Source: Burkholderia pyrrocinia (GTDB lineage: Bacteria > Pseudomonadota > Gammaproteobacteria > Burkholderiales > Burkholderiaceae). From it: a stretch of 64,000 nucleotides of DNA. A program made the position numbers and the translations under genes. The notes beneath the pieces were generated by a model. It ran no database searches. It saw only the letters and a list, made by a program, of their open reading frames with translations, and was not told the origin of the DNA. Below are positions 55,631 through 64,000 of this stretch, in pieces. The stretch covers positions 930,001-994,000 of the forward strand of contig NZ_CP011503.1 of NCBI RefSeq assembly GCF_001028665.1, given 5' to 3'. The stretch's first letter is position 1. Each line of letters opens with the position of its first letter.

Positions 55631-55646
55631 CGGTGCCGGGCCGCGC

Positions 55647-56132
55647 TCAGGACTGCTGCGCGCGGACCTTCTTCAGCAACGCGGTGGTCGAGCGTTCGTG
55701 CTCGAACGGAATCGCCAGCGCGCGGCCGCCCCAGCTGCGCACGAGCGCCGATTCCGGCAGCGCATCCATGTCGTAGTCGCCGCCCTTCACGAGGATGTCC
55801 GGACGGATGGCCTCGATCAGCGACACCGGCGTCTTTTCCTCGAACTTCACAACCCAATCGACGCTTTCCAGCGCCGCGAGCAACGCCGCGCGATCGTCCT
55901 CGCGGTTGATCGGCCGGTCGTCGCCCTTGCCGAGCATGCGCACCGACGCGTCGCAGTTCACGCCGACGATCAGGCATGCGCCGAGCGCTTTCGCGTCGGC
56001 GAGATACGTGACGTGGCCGCGATGCAGGATGTCGAATACGCCGTTGGTGAACACGACGGGCGACGGCAGCGACGCGCGCAGGGCGACGAGGGCGTCGCGG
56101 GTGATCAGCTTGCGTTCGAAGGTGGCGGACAT
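55647..56132 (-). CDS. hldE2: D-glycero-beta-D-manno-heptose-1-phosphate adenylyltransferase
   Basis: 161 aa from ATG 56132. Cytidylyltransferase-fold enzyme for the ADP-heptose branch of LPS core synthesis. HxGH motif in FTNGVFDILHRGHVTYL, ILVKGGDYDMDALPES, and FEHERSTTALLKKV; the kinase domain is not fused, as in most beta-proteobacteria (also called RfaE2/GmhC). Confidence 0.93.
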   Translation of the reverse strand: MSATFERKLITRDALVALRASLPSPVVFTNGVFDILHRGHVTYLADAKALGACLIVGVNCDASVRMLGKGDDRPINREDDRAALLAALESVDWVVKFEEKTPVSLIEAIRPDILVKGGDYDMDALPESALVRSWGGRALAIPFEHERSTTALLKKVRAQQS

Positions 56133-56205
56133 GATGGAGATCGGACGGAATGAACGATGGCGCGCGCGGCGAACTCGGCGGCGGGACGCGGCGGCGGCGC
56201 CAGAT

Positions 56206-56234
56206 AAAAAGCCCGCCGGACCGGCCGGGCGGGC
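56206..56234 (-). terminator. Rho-independent terminator of the diiron-protein gene
   Basis: Minus strand GCCCGCC...GGCGGGC stem followed by TTTTT, 71 nt after its stop. Confidence 0.85.
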
Positions 56235-56304
56235 TTCATGCAACGGACGCGAAACGGCGCAACGCGGCCGGCGCGACTCCCGCCGGCTGCGGCGCCTGCC
56301 GGCC

Positions 56305-57183
56305 TCAGGCCGGCTGCGCGGCCGACGACGGGCCGCTTTCGGCCTGCAGGCGGCCGGTGACTTCCTTGCGATAGCGGTTCAATTCCTGCGCGGTCGCGAA
56401 CGTGCGCTCGAACAGGATCGACAGGTTGTGCAGGATGCGCTCGACGACCTTCTTCTCCCACTCGCCGTCGAAACGGATCTGCTCGTCGAGCCAGCGCTCG
56501 AGCCATTCCGGATCCGGCAGGCGCGACTGCACGGTGTCGCGCGGGAACAGCGCCTGGTTCACGTGCAGGTTGGTCGGGTGCAGCGGCTTCTCGGTGCGGC
56601 GCGCCGACGCCATCAGCACGCCGATCTTCGCGAACGCGGCACGCGCGACGTCGCCGCAGTTGTTCAGCGCCTTCTTCATGTAGCGCAGGTACGCGCCGCC
56701 ATGGCGCGCTTCATCGCGCGAGATCGTTTCGTAGATCTGCTTGATGACCGGCTCGGTGTGCCAGTCGGCCGCGCAGCGATACCAGTGGTTCAGGCGGATC
56801 TCGCCGCAGAAGTGCAGCATCAGCGTTTCGAGCGGCGGCGCCGGGTCGAACTGGAAGCGCACCGCGTGCAGTTCTTCTTCGGTCGGCACCATTTCCGGCC
56901 TGAAGCGGCGCAGGTATTCCATCAGCACGAGCGAATGCTTCTGTTCCTCGAAGAACCACACGCTCATGAATGCGGAAAAGTCGCTGTCGTGCTGGTTGTC
57001 GCGCAGGAACATTTCCGTCGCGGGCAGCGCCGACCATTCGGTGATCGCGTTCATCTTGATCGTCTTCGCCTGCTCGTCGGTGAGCAGCGAAGCGTCGAAC
57101 TTGTCCCACGGAATGTCCTTCTCCATGTCCCAGCGGACAGCTTCGAGCGACCTGTAAAGTTCCGGATAAAGCATCGTGTTCAT
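56305..57183 (-). CDS. Ferritin-like diiron protein (acyl-ACP desaturase family)
   Basis: 292 aa. Four-helix diiron pattern: E in ITEWSALPATEMF, EEQKH in WFFEEQKHSLVLM, and ISRDEARHGGAY supply E/H pairs. Motif layout matches acyl-ACP desaturase-like ferritin proteins common in Burkholderia. Substrate is unknown; it could also be an oxidoreductase of aminoacyl or lipid chains. Confidence 0.78.
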   Translation of the reverse strand: MNTMLYPELYRSLEAVRWDMEKDIPWDKFDASLLTDEQAKTIKMNAITEWSALPATEMFLRDNQHDSDFSAFMSVWFFEEQKHSLVLMEYLRRFRPEMVPTEEELHAVRFQFDPAPPLETLMLHFCGEIRLNHWYRCAADWHTEPVIKQIYETISRDEARHGGAYLRYMKKALNNCGDVARAAFAKIGVLMASARRTEKPLHPTNLHVNQALFPRDTVQSRLPDPEWLERWLDEQIRFDGEWEKKVVERILHNLSILFERTFATAQELNRYRKEVTGRLQAESGPSSAAQPA

Positions 57184-57659
57184 GATGGTCCCACCCCTGT
57201 TCTGCGCAATGCGACTTCTCTAAACGTGACTGTTGCCGCAAAGGCGCACCAAGCGCGCTTTTTGCAGCCAAGACTGTAATTTTACGCGTGAAACCGACCG
57301 ACCGGACGCTGATTCCGCGTCCGGCAGCCGGGCGGCCGCGCCGCCGCCGTTGGGCACGCCGCAGCCACGCTCCGTCCGAACGGAACCGGCCGCGCTTGCC
57401 TGAGTTGGGGGCCGGCGCTGGCCGGCTCGTTGGCGAGCCCGTCCCCTGCCTCAGGCGGGCTCCCGTAAGGGTTCCCGTGCGGATGCCGGATCGGCGGGCT
57501 GCTCGATGTGGTGTATACGGCGGCGGCCATGATATCACGCGTGTATGACGCTTCCGAGACGCCTGCCCGGTCGCGCCCCGCCAATCACGGTGCGGCGATC
57601 GGTCGCGCCTGACCGTCGCGAAAACACAACCGCGCGCAACCTCGCGCCATCCGCGCGCA
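57184..57659. other. 476-nt intergenic region between the diiron gene and patatin gene
   Basis: Upstream of the diiron gene (minus). Contains GGCTCG-TTGG-CGAGCC (57424-57438) and several other short G+C dyads, and no convincing -10. 57184-57270 is comparatively AT-rich and is the likeliest promoter zone. Nothing coding that I can support. Confidence 0.45.
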
Positions 57660-58886
57660 TCAGACCCGCATTTCGCCCGTCGCGAGGCCGTCTTCCGGCG
57701 GCGTACCGGCTGCCGGCCCGCTGCCGCCGTCCGCCCGCGCGATCCAGTCGGCGAGCGTGTCGCGCTGTGCCCGCCCGTCGCCGTAGCCGAGTTCGATCAG
57801 TTCGCGCGTGAACGCCTCCTCGAACAGCAGGTAGCTCGCGAACGACGCGCCGGCCGGCTGGCTGCCGCCGACCGCGCCGAGCAACCCGCGCATCGCCGCC
57901 GGCATCTGCTTCAGGTGCTTCGCTGCGATCAGCTCGATGCGCTCGGACGGCGCGATCGCGAGCACGTCGACGTGCCGCCAGCCGCTGTCGACCTCGACCT
58001 GGTGCGGCAGGTGCTCGATCATCCGGTTGATGTGCTCGATCCGTTCGATGTCCGAGCCGATCGAGTCGAGGAACACGCTCGCCAGCACCTGCTGGCCGAT
58101 CTGCGCGAGCGTCGGGTAGCCGCGCACCAGCCCGGCGCCGTTCGCGGCCGGAATCTCGGGCCGCGGGTCGGCCGCGCCGACGACGACGATCCGGTCCGCG
58201 CCGAAGTGGATCGCCGGCGACAGCGGCGCGATCTGCCGGATCGACCCGTCGCCGAAGTATTCGATCTGCCCGTCGAGCACGAGCGGCACGGCCGGGAATA
58301 CGAACGGAATCGCCGACGACGCGAGCAGGTGCGACGCCGACAGGTCGACGAGCCGCGCGGTGCGCTGCGCGCGCCGCCACGCCTGGATCGGCTCGGCCGC
58401 CTGGTAGAACGTGAGGTGCCGGCCGCTCGAATAGCTGAGCGCCGTCACCGCGAGCGCGTGCAGCAGCCGCGCCTCGAGCATCTGCTCGATCCGGTGGAAA
58501 CTCAGTTCGCGCTGCAGCAGGTGCGCGAGCGGCGTGTTGTCGAGCAGCCCGCGCGGCGAACGGCGGGCCGCCCAGCCGAACGTCATCGCGGCGAGCCAGC
58601 GCGCGCCGGCGGCCGCGATGCCGAGCCAGTCGGTGCGGTACACGTAGTCGGGACGCAGGGGCTCCCAGAATTCGAGCAGGCGCCGCACGCCGTGGGAAAA
58701 GTCGTCCGCGTGACTCGCGATCGACGTCGCGTTGATCGCGCCGGCCGACGAGCCGCACACGACCGCGAACGGCAGCGTGTGCCGGTCCGGATCGGCCTCG
58801 CGCGCGATCTCGGCCAGCGCTTTGAGCACGCCGACCTGATAGGCGGCACGTGCGCCACCTCCCATCAGAACGAGCGCGAGCCGCAT
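57660..58886 (-). CDS. Patatin-like phospholipase
   Basis: 408 aa. Oxyanion loop [11 protein letters not shown] at 9-19, nucleophile GSSAG (Ser47), and catalytic aspartate in YFGDGSIRQ. Similar to RssA-type and type-III-linked patatins. No signal peptide. The ~150-residue C-terminal part adds helices. Substrate unknown. Confidence 0.88.
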   Translation of the reverse strand: MRLALVLMGGGARAAYQVGVLKALAEIAREADPDRHTLPFAVVCGSSAGAINATSIASHADDFSHGVRRLLEFWEPLRPDYVYRTDWLGIAAAGARWLAAMTFGWAARRSPRGLLDNTPLAHLLQRELSFHRIEQMLEARLLHALAVTALSYSSGRHLTFYQAAEPIQAWRRAQRTARLVDLSASHLLASSAIPFVFPAVPLVLDGQIEYFGDGSIRQIAPLSPAIHFGADRIVVVGAADPRPEIPAANGAGLVRGYPTLAQIGQQVLASVFLDSIGSDIERIEHINRMIEHLPHQVEVDSGWRHVDVLAIAPSERIELIAAKHLKQMPAAMRGLLGAVGGSQPAGASFASYLLFEEAFTRELIELGYGDGRAQRDTLADWIARADGGSGPAAGTPPEDGLATGEMRV

Positions 58887-58910
58887 GATCGACCTGCTAG
58901 CTGTGCCGCG

Positions 58911-59660
58911 TCACGTCGAGCGCTTCGGCGGACGGGTTTCGGGCGACGAAGCGGCCGCCGCGCTCGCCGCGGCCGAACCGGTCGGCTTCGTGCGCTTCGC
59001 AGCGGGCTTGCGCGGCGCGGCGGCGGCCCGTGCCGGCTTCGCGGCCTGCTCCGGCGGGGCGGCCGCGTCCGGCGGCACGTCGCCCGGCACGGCGGGCTGC
59101 ATGCCCGGCTGCGCCATCGCGAGGCTCGCGAGCTGGTTGAACTGCGTCTGCAGCAGGTTCCACCAGCCGGCCGGGTCGAAGGCCTGCTGTGCGGCGTCGC
59201 CTGCCGGCGGCGCATCCGCACCGTCCGTCGCCGGCGCCGCATCGCCCGGCGACGCCGACGCGGCTTTCGCCGCCTGCGCCGCCGCGACGGCCGCTTCCTC
59301 GGCCGCCGACATCGAGCTTTGCGCGAACGCGCCGAACGCCCTCAGCGTCGCAAGCGTCGCGCGCTGCACCTCGAGCGCCTGGATCGCGGACTGCAGCATC
59401 CCGAGATTGAGCTTCAGCCACTGCTCGACCGCGCGCAGATCGGTGATCCGCTTGTCGAGCTCCTCGACGCTCGTGAGCGGCGCCATCATGTCGGACATGC
59501 TCGACAGCGACGGCGGCAGCCCTTGCGTGGCGCCCGGAAACGACGTCATCCCGCCGAACGGCGACATCCGCATCATGTCCCACATCCGGTCCATCATGTC
59601 GGCGGGCTTGAAGCCGGCAAAGCCGGCGAAAGGGTTGGCGCCGGAGGCATCGGTCGTCAT
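58911..59660 (-). CDS. phaM: PhaM-family PHA granule regulatory protein
   Basis: 249 aa. N-terminal PhaM-like region ([24 protein letters not shown]) binds PHA synthase; an Ala/Pro-rich linker and a Lys/Arg-rich C-terminus ([19 protein letters not shown]) bind DNA, letting PhaM tether granules to the nucleoid. A minus-strand TATGAT at 59724-59729 is a candidate -10. Confidence 0.85.
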   Translation of the reverse strand: MTTDASGANPFAGFAGFKPADMMDRMWDMMRMSPFGGMTSFPGATQGLPPSLSSMSDMMAPLTSVEELDKRITDLRAVEQWLKLNLGMLQSAIQALEVQRATLATLRAFGAFAQSSMSAAEEAAVAAAQAAKAASASPGDAAPATDGADAPPAGDAAQQAFDPAGWWNLLQTQFNQLASLAMAQPGMQPAVPGDVPPDAAAPPEQAAKPARAAAAPRKPAAKRTKPTGSAAASAAAASSPETRPPKRST

Positions 59661-59738
59661 ACGGGCATCCTGGTTGACTGGGGGAGCGAGGCGGCCGCCA
59701 TGCGTCGCGCAGCCGCGCGTGGTTCATCATAGCGCGCG

Positions 59739-60566
59739 TCAGAACGGCGCGTCGCCGGGGAAGTCGGGCGGGCGCCGCTCGCGCAGCGAACGGATGCCCT
59801 CCTGCACGTCGGGCCCCGAGAAGCCCATGAATTCGAGCGCGAGCGACGTGTCGAAGGTCGGCCCGGCCGTGCGCAGCCAGTTGTTCAGCGCGTACTTGGT
59901 CCAGCGGATCGCCGACTGAGAACCGTGCGCGAGCCGCTCGGCCACTTCGTACGCCTTCGGCAGCAGGTCGGCGGGCTCGACCGCGAGCGACACCAGCCCG
60001 ATCCGCTCGGCCTCCGCGCCGCTCACGGGCTCGCACAGCAGCAGGTAGTACTTCGCCTTCGCCATCCCGCACAGCAGCGGCCACACGATCGCCGCGTGGT
60101 CGCCGGCCGCGACGCCGAGCCGCGTATGGCCGTCGATGATGCGCGCATCCTTCGCGGCGATCGAGATGTCGGCGAGCAGCCCGGCGACGAGCCCCGCGCC
60201 GACGGCCGGGCCGTGCATCGCCGACACGATCGGCTTGCTGCAGTTGATCACGTTGTAGACGAGGTCGCGCGCCTCGCGCCACACGCGGGCGCGCACGTCG
60301 AAGTCGTTCGCCATGTCCTCGACGAGCGCGAGGTCGCCGCCCGCCGAAAAGCCCTTGCCTTCGCCGCGGATCACCGCGACGCGCGTGTCTGGATCGCGGT
60401 CGACGTCGCGCCAGATGTCGGCGAGCTCGCGATGCATGCGCGCGTTCGCGGTCGCGAGGCCGCTGCGGTTCGCGCCCTCGCCGCTCATCACGATGTCGAG
60501 CACGCCATGGTCGCGGCGCGTCACCTTCAGTGCTTCGTAACCGCCGTACGCGGCGAGATCGGCCAT
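59739..60566 (-). CDS. Enoyl-CoA hydratase/isomerase family protein
   Basis: 275 aa from ATG 60566 ([15 protein letters not shown]), preceded by GGAGCGACTC. Crotonase fold: oxyanion contacts in [15 protein letters not shown] and the glycine in [20 protein letters not shown]. The catalytic glutamates of true hydratases are not obvious, so an isomerase or dehydratase is possible. Next to phaM, PHA monomer supply is a guess. Confidence 0.85.
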   Translation of the reverse strand: MADLAAYGGYEALKVTRRDHGVLDIVMSGEGANRSGLATANARMHRELADIWRDVDRDPDTRVAVIRGEGKGFSAGGDLALVEDMANDFDVRARVWREARDLVYNVINCSKPIVSAMHGPAVGAGLVAGLLADISIAAKDARIIDGHTRLGVAAGDHAAIVWPLLCGMAKAKYYLLLCEPVSGAEAERIGLVSLAVEPADLLPKAYEVAERLAHGSQSAIRWTKYALNNWLRTAGPTFDTSLALEFMGFSGPDVQEGIRSLRERRPPDFPGDAPF

Positions 60567-60627
60567 GAGTCGCTCCTTGCCAGGCTCTTGAATCGAGTGT
60601 AGCCAAGCCCGCGCGGGCAAACATCAG

Positions 60628-60663
60628 GCGAAACCCGGCGCGCGGGCCGGGGCCGGGTTTCGC
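60628..60663. terminator. Hairpin after the FAH-family gene
   Basis: Perfect 12-bp arms GCGAAACCCGGC/GCCGGGTTTCGC with a 12-nt loop, 25 nt beyond the stop of the minus-strand FAH gene. No T tract. Confidence 0.65.
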
Positions 60664-60688
60664 GCGGGCGTTGCGTGCCCTGCGTGGC

Positions 60689-61681
60689 TTACGCCGCGCC
60701 GTCGGGCGGTGCGACCGATTGTTCGATCGCGCCGAAGATCGACTTGCCGGCCGCGTCGAACATCTCGATGCGCACGGTGTCGCCGTAACGCATGAATTCG
60801 GTCTGCGGCGCGCCGTGCTCGATCGTCTCGAGGCAGCGCTTCTCGGCGATGCAGCAGTAGCCGCGCTTCGCGTCCTTGTTCGACACCGTGCCCGAACCGA
60901 CGATCGAACCGGCGCGCAGGTTGCGCGTCTTCGCCGCGTGCGCGACCAGCTGGCCGAAGTGGAACACCATGTCGGTGCCCGCATCGGGCTGGCCGACCTT
61001 CTTGCCGTTCCAGTGGACGATCATCGGCCGGTGCACGCGGCCGTCGCGCCATTCGTCGCCGAGTTCGTCGGGCGTCACGGCGACCGGCGCGAACGCGGTG
61101 GCCGGCTTGCTCTGGAAGAAGCCGAAGCCCTTCGCGAGCTCGGCCGGAATCAGGTTGCGCAGCGACACGTCGTTCACGAGCGTGACGAGCCGCACGGCCT
61201 TCAGCGCGTCGTCGGGCGTCGTGCTCATCGGCACGTCGCCGGTGATCACCGCGACTTCCGCCTCGAAATCGATGCCCCATTCCTCGGACGGGCACACGAC
61301 GTCGTCGCGGGGCCCCAGGAAATCGTCGCTGCCGCCCTGGTACATCAGCGGATCGGTACAGAACTCGGGCGGCATCTCCGCGCCGCGCGCGCGGCGCACG
61401 AGCTCGACGTGGTTCACGTACGCGGAGCCGTCCGCCCACTGGAACGCGCGCGGCAGCGGCGCCATGCAGTTGGCCGGATCGAACGCGAACGCGTTGCGCG
61501 CGCGCCCCTGGTTCAGCGCGTCGTACAGGTCGCGCAGCTGCGGCGCGTAGAACGCCCAGTCGTCGAGGACGCGCTGCAGCGTCGGCGCGATCGCGTCGGC
61601 GATCGCCGCGGTGTGCAGGTCGCGCGACACGACGATCAGCTGGCCGTCGCGCGTGCCGTCCTTCAGCGAAGCAAGTTTCAT
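60689..61681 (-). CDS. Fumarylacetoacetate hydrolase-family protein
   Basis: 330 aa. Start MKLASLKDGTRDGQLIVVS. Metal ligands in WGIDFEAEVAVIT and ...KSIFGAIEQS; KPATAFAPVAVTPDELG is typical of the larger FAA-hydrolase subgroup, which cleaves C-C bonds in acylpyruvates or fumarylacetoacetate (tyrosine/homogentisate path). The IclR gene diverges from it and probably controls it. Confidence 0.86.
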   Translation of the reverse strand: MKLASLKDGTRDGQLIVVSRDLHTAAIADAIAPTLQRVLDDWAFYAPQLRDLYDALNQGRARNAFAFDPANCMAPLPRAFQWADGSAYVNHVELVRRARGAEMPPEFCTDPLMYQGGSDDFLGPRDDVVCPSEEWGIDFEAEVAVITGDVPMSTTPDDALKAVRLVTLVNDVSLRNLIPAELAKGFGFFQSKPATAFAPVAVTPDELGDEWRDGRVHRPMIVHWNGKKVGQPDAGTDMVFHFGQLVAHAAKTRNLRAGSIVGSGTVSNKDAKRGYCCIAEKRCLETIEHGAPQTEFMRYGDTVRIEMFDAAGKSIFGAIEQSVAPPDGAA

Positions 61682-61809
61682 AGGGAGTTCTGCCGTTGTA
61701 GTGACGTTGGAAGGAATCTATTTTACGATGGTGAATCCGTGCGGCGCGCGACGATCGTGCATGCCGCGTTCGCCCCGATCCTTGCCGCATTTTCGCGCAC
61801 CCGTTGCCC

Positions 61810-62676
61810 ATGCCCGCCAGCCCGCTTCCCGACGACGATCTTGCCGACTCCGACACCGACGACGCCGCTTCCGGCGAGCACGGCGAGAAGGTCCGTTCCG
61901 GCATCCAGTCGATCGAGGTCGGCTTCCGCCTGCTCGACGTGCTGACGAGCGAGCCGCGCGCGATGATGCTGCGCGACCTCGCGCAGCGCGCGGGCATGAG
62001 TCCCGCGAAGGCGCACCGCTACCTGGTCAGCTTCTCGCGGCTCGGCGTCGTGTCGCAGGATCCCGTGTCGGGCCGCTACGAGCTCGGCGGCTTCGCGCTG
62101 CAGATGGGGCTCGCGCGGCTCGCGCGCGTCGACGGCGTGAAGCTCGCGCGAATCGCGCTGACCGAGTTCCGCGACCGCCTCGACCAGACGGTCGGCATCG
62201 CGGTGTGGGGCAACCAGGGGCCGACGATCGTGCACTGGATGGAATCGAGCCACCCGGCGAAGGCTTCGCTGAAGCTCGGCGACGTGATGCCGCTGCTCGG
62301 CTCCGCGACGGGGCTGCTGTTCGCCGCGTACCTGCCGCGCAGCAAGACCGCCGCGATGCTCGAGCGCGAACTCGCCGACACGCGCCGCTCGCCGCATCAC
62401 GGCGGCCCGCGTACGCTCGACGAGGTCGACGCGGTGCTCGCCGACGTGCGCGAGCACGAGGCCGCGCGCGTCGAAGGGATGCTGCTGCCGACGATCCACG
62501 CGTTCTGCATGCCCGTGTTCGACGCGGTCGGCGAACTCGCGCTCGCGATCGTCGCGCTCGGCCAGGAGGGCTCGTTTGACATCACGTGGGGCGGCGAGAT
62601 CGACACCGCGCTGCGCGCGTGCGCGCAGAAACTGTCTTACGAACTCGGCTATAGTCCCGACGCACGCGACGCCTGA
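61810..62676 (+). CDS. IclR-family transcriptional regulator
   Basis: 288 aa from ATG 61810. Winged HTH (IQSIEVGFRLLDVLTSEPRAMMLRDLAQRAGMSPAKAHRYLVSF in pieces) and the IclR effector domain (VWGNQGPTIVHWMESSHPAK). Divergent from the FAH-family gene, 128 nt apart; that enzyme's pathway is the likely target. N-terminal 25 residues are acidic and disordered. Confidence 0.88.
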   Translation: MPASPLPDDDLADSDTDDAASGEHGEKVRSGIQSIEVGFRLLDVLTSEPRAMMLRDLAQRAGMSPAKAHRYLVSFSRLGVVSQDPVSGRYELGGFALQMGLARLARVDGVKLARIALTEFRDRLDQTVGIAVWGNQGPTIVHWMESSHPAKASLKLGDVMPLLGSATGLLFAAYLPRSKTAAMLERELADTRRSPHHGGPRTLDEVDAVLADVREHEAARVEGMLLPTIHAFCMPVFDAVGELALAIVALGQEGSFDITWGGEIDTALRACAQKLSYELGYSPDARDA

Positions 62677-62786
62677 CGCGCGCGCGACACCCCGGTACAC
62701 GCCGCGCACCGCGAACGCGCGGTGCATCCGACGGTCCGATTCCTGTGGCGCGCCCGACGTCACGCGACCACCCCGACCCCGTTCCG

Positions 62787-64000
62787 ATGCCCATGCAGCC
62801 TGCCGACATCCGTCCGAGTCACGCCCTGCCCCGCCGCTGGCTGCGGGTGGGCGTCGCGCTCGTCGTCGTGCTGGTGCTGCACGCGCTCGCCGCGATCTGG
62901 CTGATGCGCAATCGCGAATCGTTCACGCCGCCCGCGCCCGCCGAAATCCCCGTGCAGATCGAGCTGCTGAAGCCGCAGCCGATCGAGCGCCAGCCCGCGC
63001 CGGCCGCGCCGAAGCCGGTCGAACATCCTGCCGCCCCCGCGCCGGCCGCGCCCAAGGCCGCTGCGCCGAAGCCAGCACCATCGCCCGAGCCGGTCCTCAC
63101 GTCGACGCAGACAGCCGAGCACGGCGAGCCGCCGCCGGCCGCCGCGTCCGCGGCGAGCGGCGTAGCGGGTGCATCAGGTGCATCGGGCGCGCACGCCGCA
63201 TCGGCCGCCGGCGCCAGCAGCGCCGCGACACCGGGCCCCGCGACCAACGGCGTGAAGTTCGCCGCGCCGCCGTCCGGCGACCTGCAGTACGACACGTTCT
63301 ACAACGGGATGCAGAACATGATCGGCACGATCCACTGGCGCACCGACGGACGCACCTACGACCTGTCGGTATCGATGCCGGTGCCGTTCGTCGGCCCGTT
63401 CACCTATCGCAGCGAAGGCCGCATCGACGCATTCGGCGTCGCGCCCGACCGTTACGTCGAGAAGCGCGGCAAGCGGCCGGAAGACATCGCGATCTTCAAC
63501 CGCGAGATCCGGCAGGTCGTGTTCACGCGTACGCCGAACAACGCGCCGCTGCCCGACGGCGTGCAGGACCGCTTCAGCATGCTGATGCAGTTGTCGGGGC
63601 TCCTGCGCGGCAACCCGTCCGCGTACAAGCCGGGCGTCACGCAGCAGTTCTTCGTGATCGACAACAACAGCGGCGAGACCTGGCCGATCACGGTGATCGG
63701 CGACGAGCAGGTGCAGACGCAGGCCGGCATCATCGACGCGCGGCACTTCATGCGCCTGCCGCGCCGCGACGGCGACACGCGCCGCATCGACATGTGGCTC
63801 GCGCCGTCGCTCGGCTGGCTGCCCGCGCGGCTCGTGCAGAGCGAACCGAACGGCGCGCAGATCGAGCTGCTGTGGCACGGCCGGCTCGCGGCGCCGGCCA
63901 CGCCGTCCGATGCCGCGCCCGCCGGCGGCGCAACGAACGCGCCCGCCGGCGCATCAACGGCCGATGCTTCGGCCGCACCGTCCGCGCAACCGGCCCAACC
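62787..64000 (+). CDS. DUF3108-family protein, partial (runs off window)
   Basis: Open from ATG 62787 through the right edge (about 404 residues visible); an in-frame ATG at 62793 is possible. N-terminal TM (RVGVALVVVLVLHALAAIWLM), a Pro/Ala-rich linker to about 160, then the DUF3108 domain (GDLQYDTFYNGMQNMIGTIHWRTDGRTYDLS in pieces; VKFAAPPSG) with the WL... pattern IDMWLAPSLGWLPARLVQSEPNG. Function unknown; the linker reads like a periplasmic spacer. Confidence 0.8.
   Translation, partial: MPMQPADIRPSHALPRRWLRVGVALVVVLVLHALAAIWLMRNRESFTPPAPAEIPVQIELLKPQPIERQPAPAAPKPVEHPAAPAPAAPKAAAPKPAPSPEPVLTSTQTAEHGEPPPAAASAASGVAGASGASGAHAASAAGASSAATPGPATNGVKFAAPPSGDLQYDTFYNGMQNMIGTIHWRTDGRTYDLSVSMPVPFVGPFTYRSEGRIDAFGVAPDRYVEKRGKRPEDIAIFNREIRQVVFTRTPNNAPLPDGVQDRFSMLMQLSGLLRGNPSAYKPGVTQQFFVIDNNSGETWPITVIGDEQVQTQAGIIDARHFMRLPRRDGDTRRIDMWLAPSLGWLPARLVQSEPNGAQIELLWHGRLAAPATPSDAAPAGGATNAPAGASTADASAAPSAQPAQ

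Overview
The window is about 64 kb of very GC-rich, densely coded DNA. Gene content, strong G/C third-position bias and characteristic neighbourhoods (EIIA-HPr-EI next to gshA/gshB, lipB-lipA-ybeD-dat, birA-coaX, PhaM) point to a Burkholderia, most likely of the B. cepacia complex, and to a main-chromosome segment. The species call is inference. No rRNA, tRNA, CRISPR array, insertion sequence or replication origin gene was found.

Layout. 1-6700: tail of an S41 protease, a 166-bp palindrome, moeB, then a minus-strand block gshA-gshB-EIIA-ptsH-ptsI (glutathione synthesis plus a sugar-independent PTS phosphorelay). 6900-9400: glnK-amtB with a sigma-54 promoter and an NtrC-type site, then ubiK. 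9470-14360: decayed tandem repeats, comM, a DnaA-box cluster, a lipoprotein and a TlpA-like thioredoxin. 13000-20100: dctB/dctD with dctA behind a sigma-54 promoter, then a DUF485/ActP-type symporter pair. 20270-27330: CoA-transferase, two acyl-CoA dehydrogenases and a FadB-like fusion (resembling a dicarboxylate beta-oxidation operon) with a divergent LysR regulator. 27400-31400: gamma-glutamyltransferase and a trimeric autotransporter adhesin. 31550-34350: tauABC. 34590-43120: lipA, lipB, DUF2917/GcvA pair, ybeD, D-amino-acid aminotransferase, PBP5-type carboxypeptidase, hydrolase, ferredoxin, VanZ protein. 43140-46840: an MCE/Mla-type lipid transport operon. 47157-50080: lipoprotein nucleotidase plus a Sel1 protein. 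50120-53130: small membrane proteins and a lower-GC type VI secretion cargo module (57-aa ORF, PAAR, Tae4 amidase, candidate membrane immunity protein). 53415-64000: birA, coaX, an 80-aa membrane protein behind an 8-bp repeat, hldE2/rfaE2, a diiron protein, patatin, phaM, enoyl-CoA hydratase, a fumarylacetoacetase-family hydrolase, IclR, and a DUF3108 protein running off the edge.

How it fits together. DctA imports C4-dicarboxylates under DctB/DctD, the downstream acyl-CoA operon could oxidise longer dicarboxylates, and GlnK/AmtB and tauABC cover nitrogen and sulfur scavenging, so much of the left half concerns nutrient sensing. The right half is mostly envelope and cofactor housekeeping interrupted by the T6SS island.

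The most unusual signals are: (1) a paired-hairpin element placed just upstream of the Shine-Dalgarno of two unrelated minus-strand operons, tandemly duplicated in one; (2) the PAAR-Tae4 module with a short coupled leader ORF and a three-TM, four-cysteine protein in the immunity position; (3) a long palindrome family with one intact and one degenerate copy.
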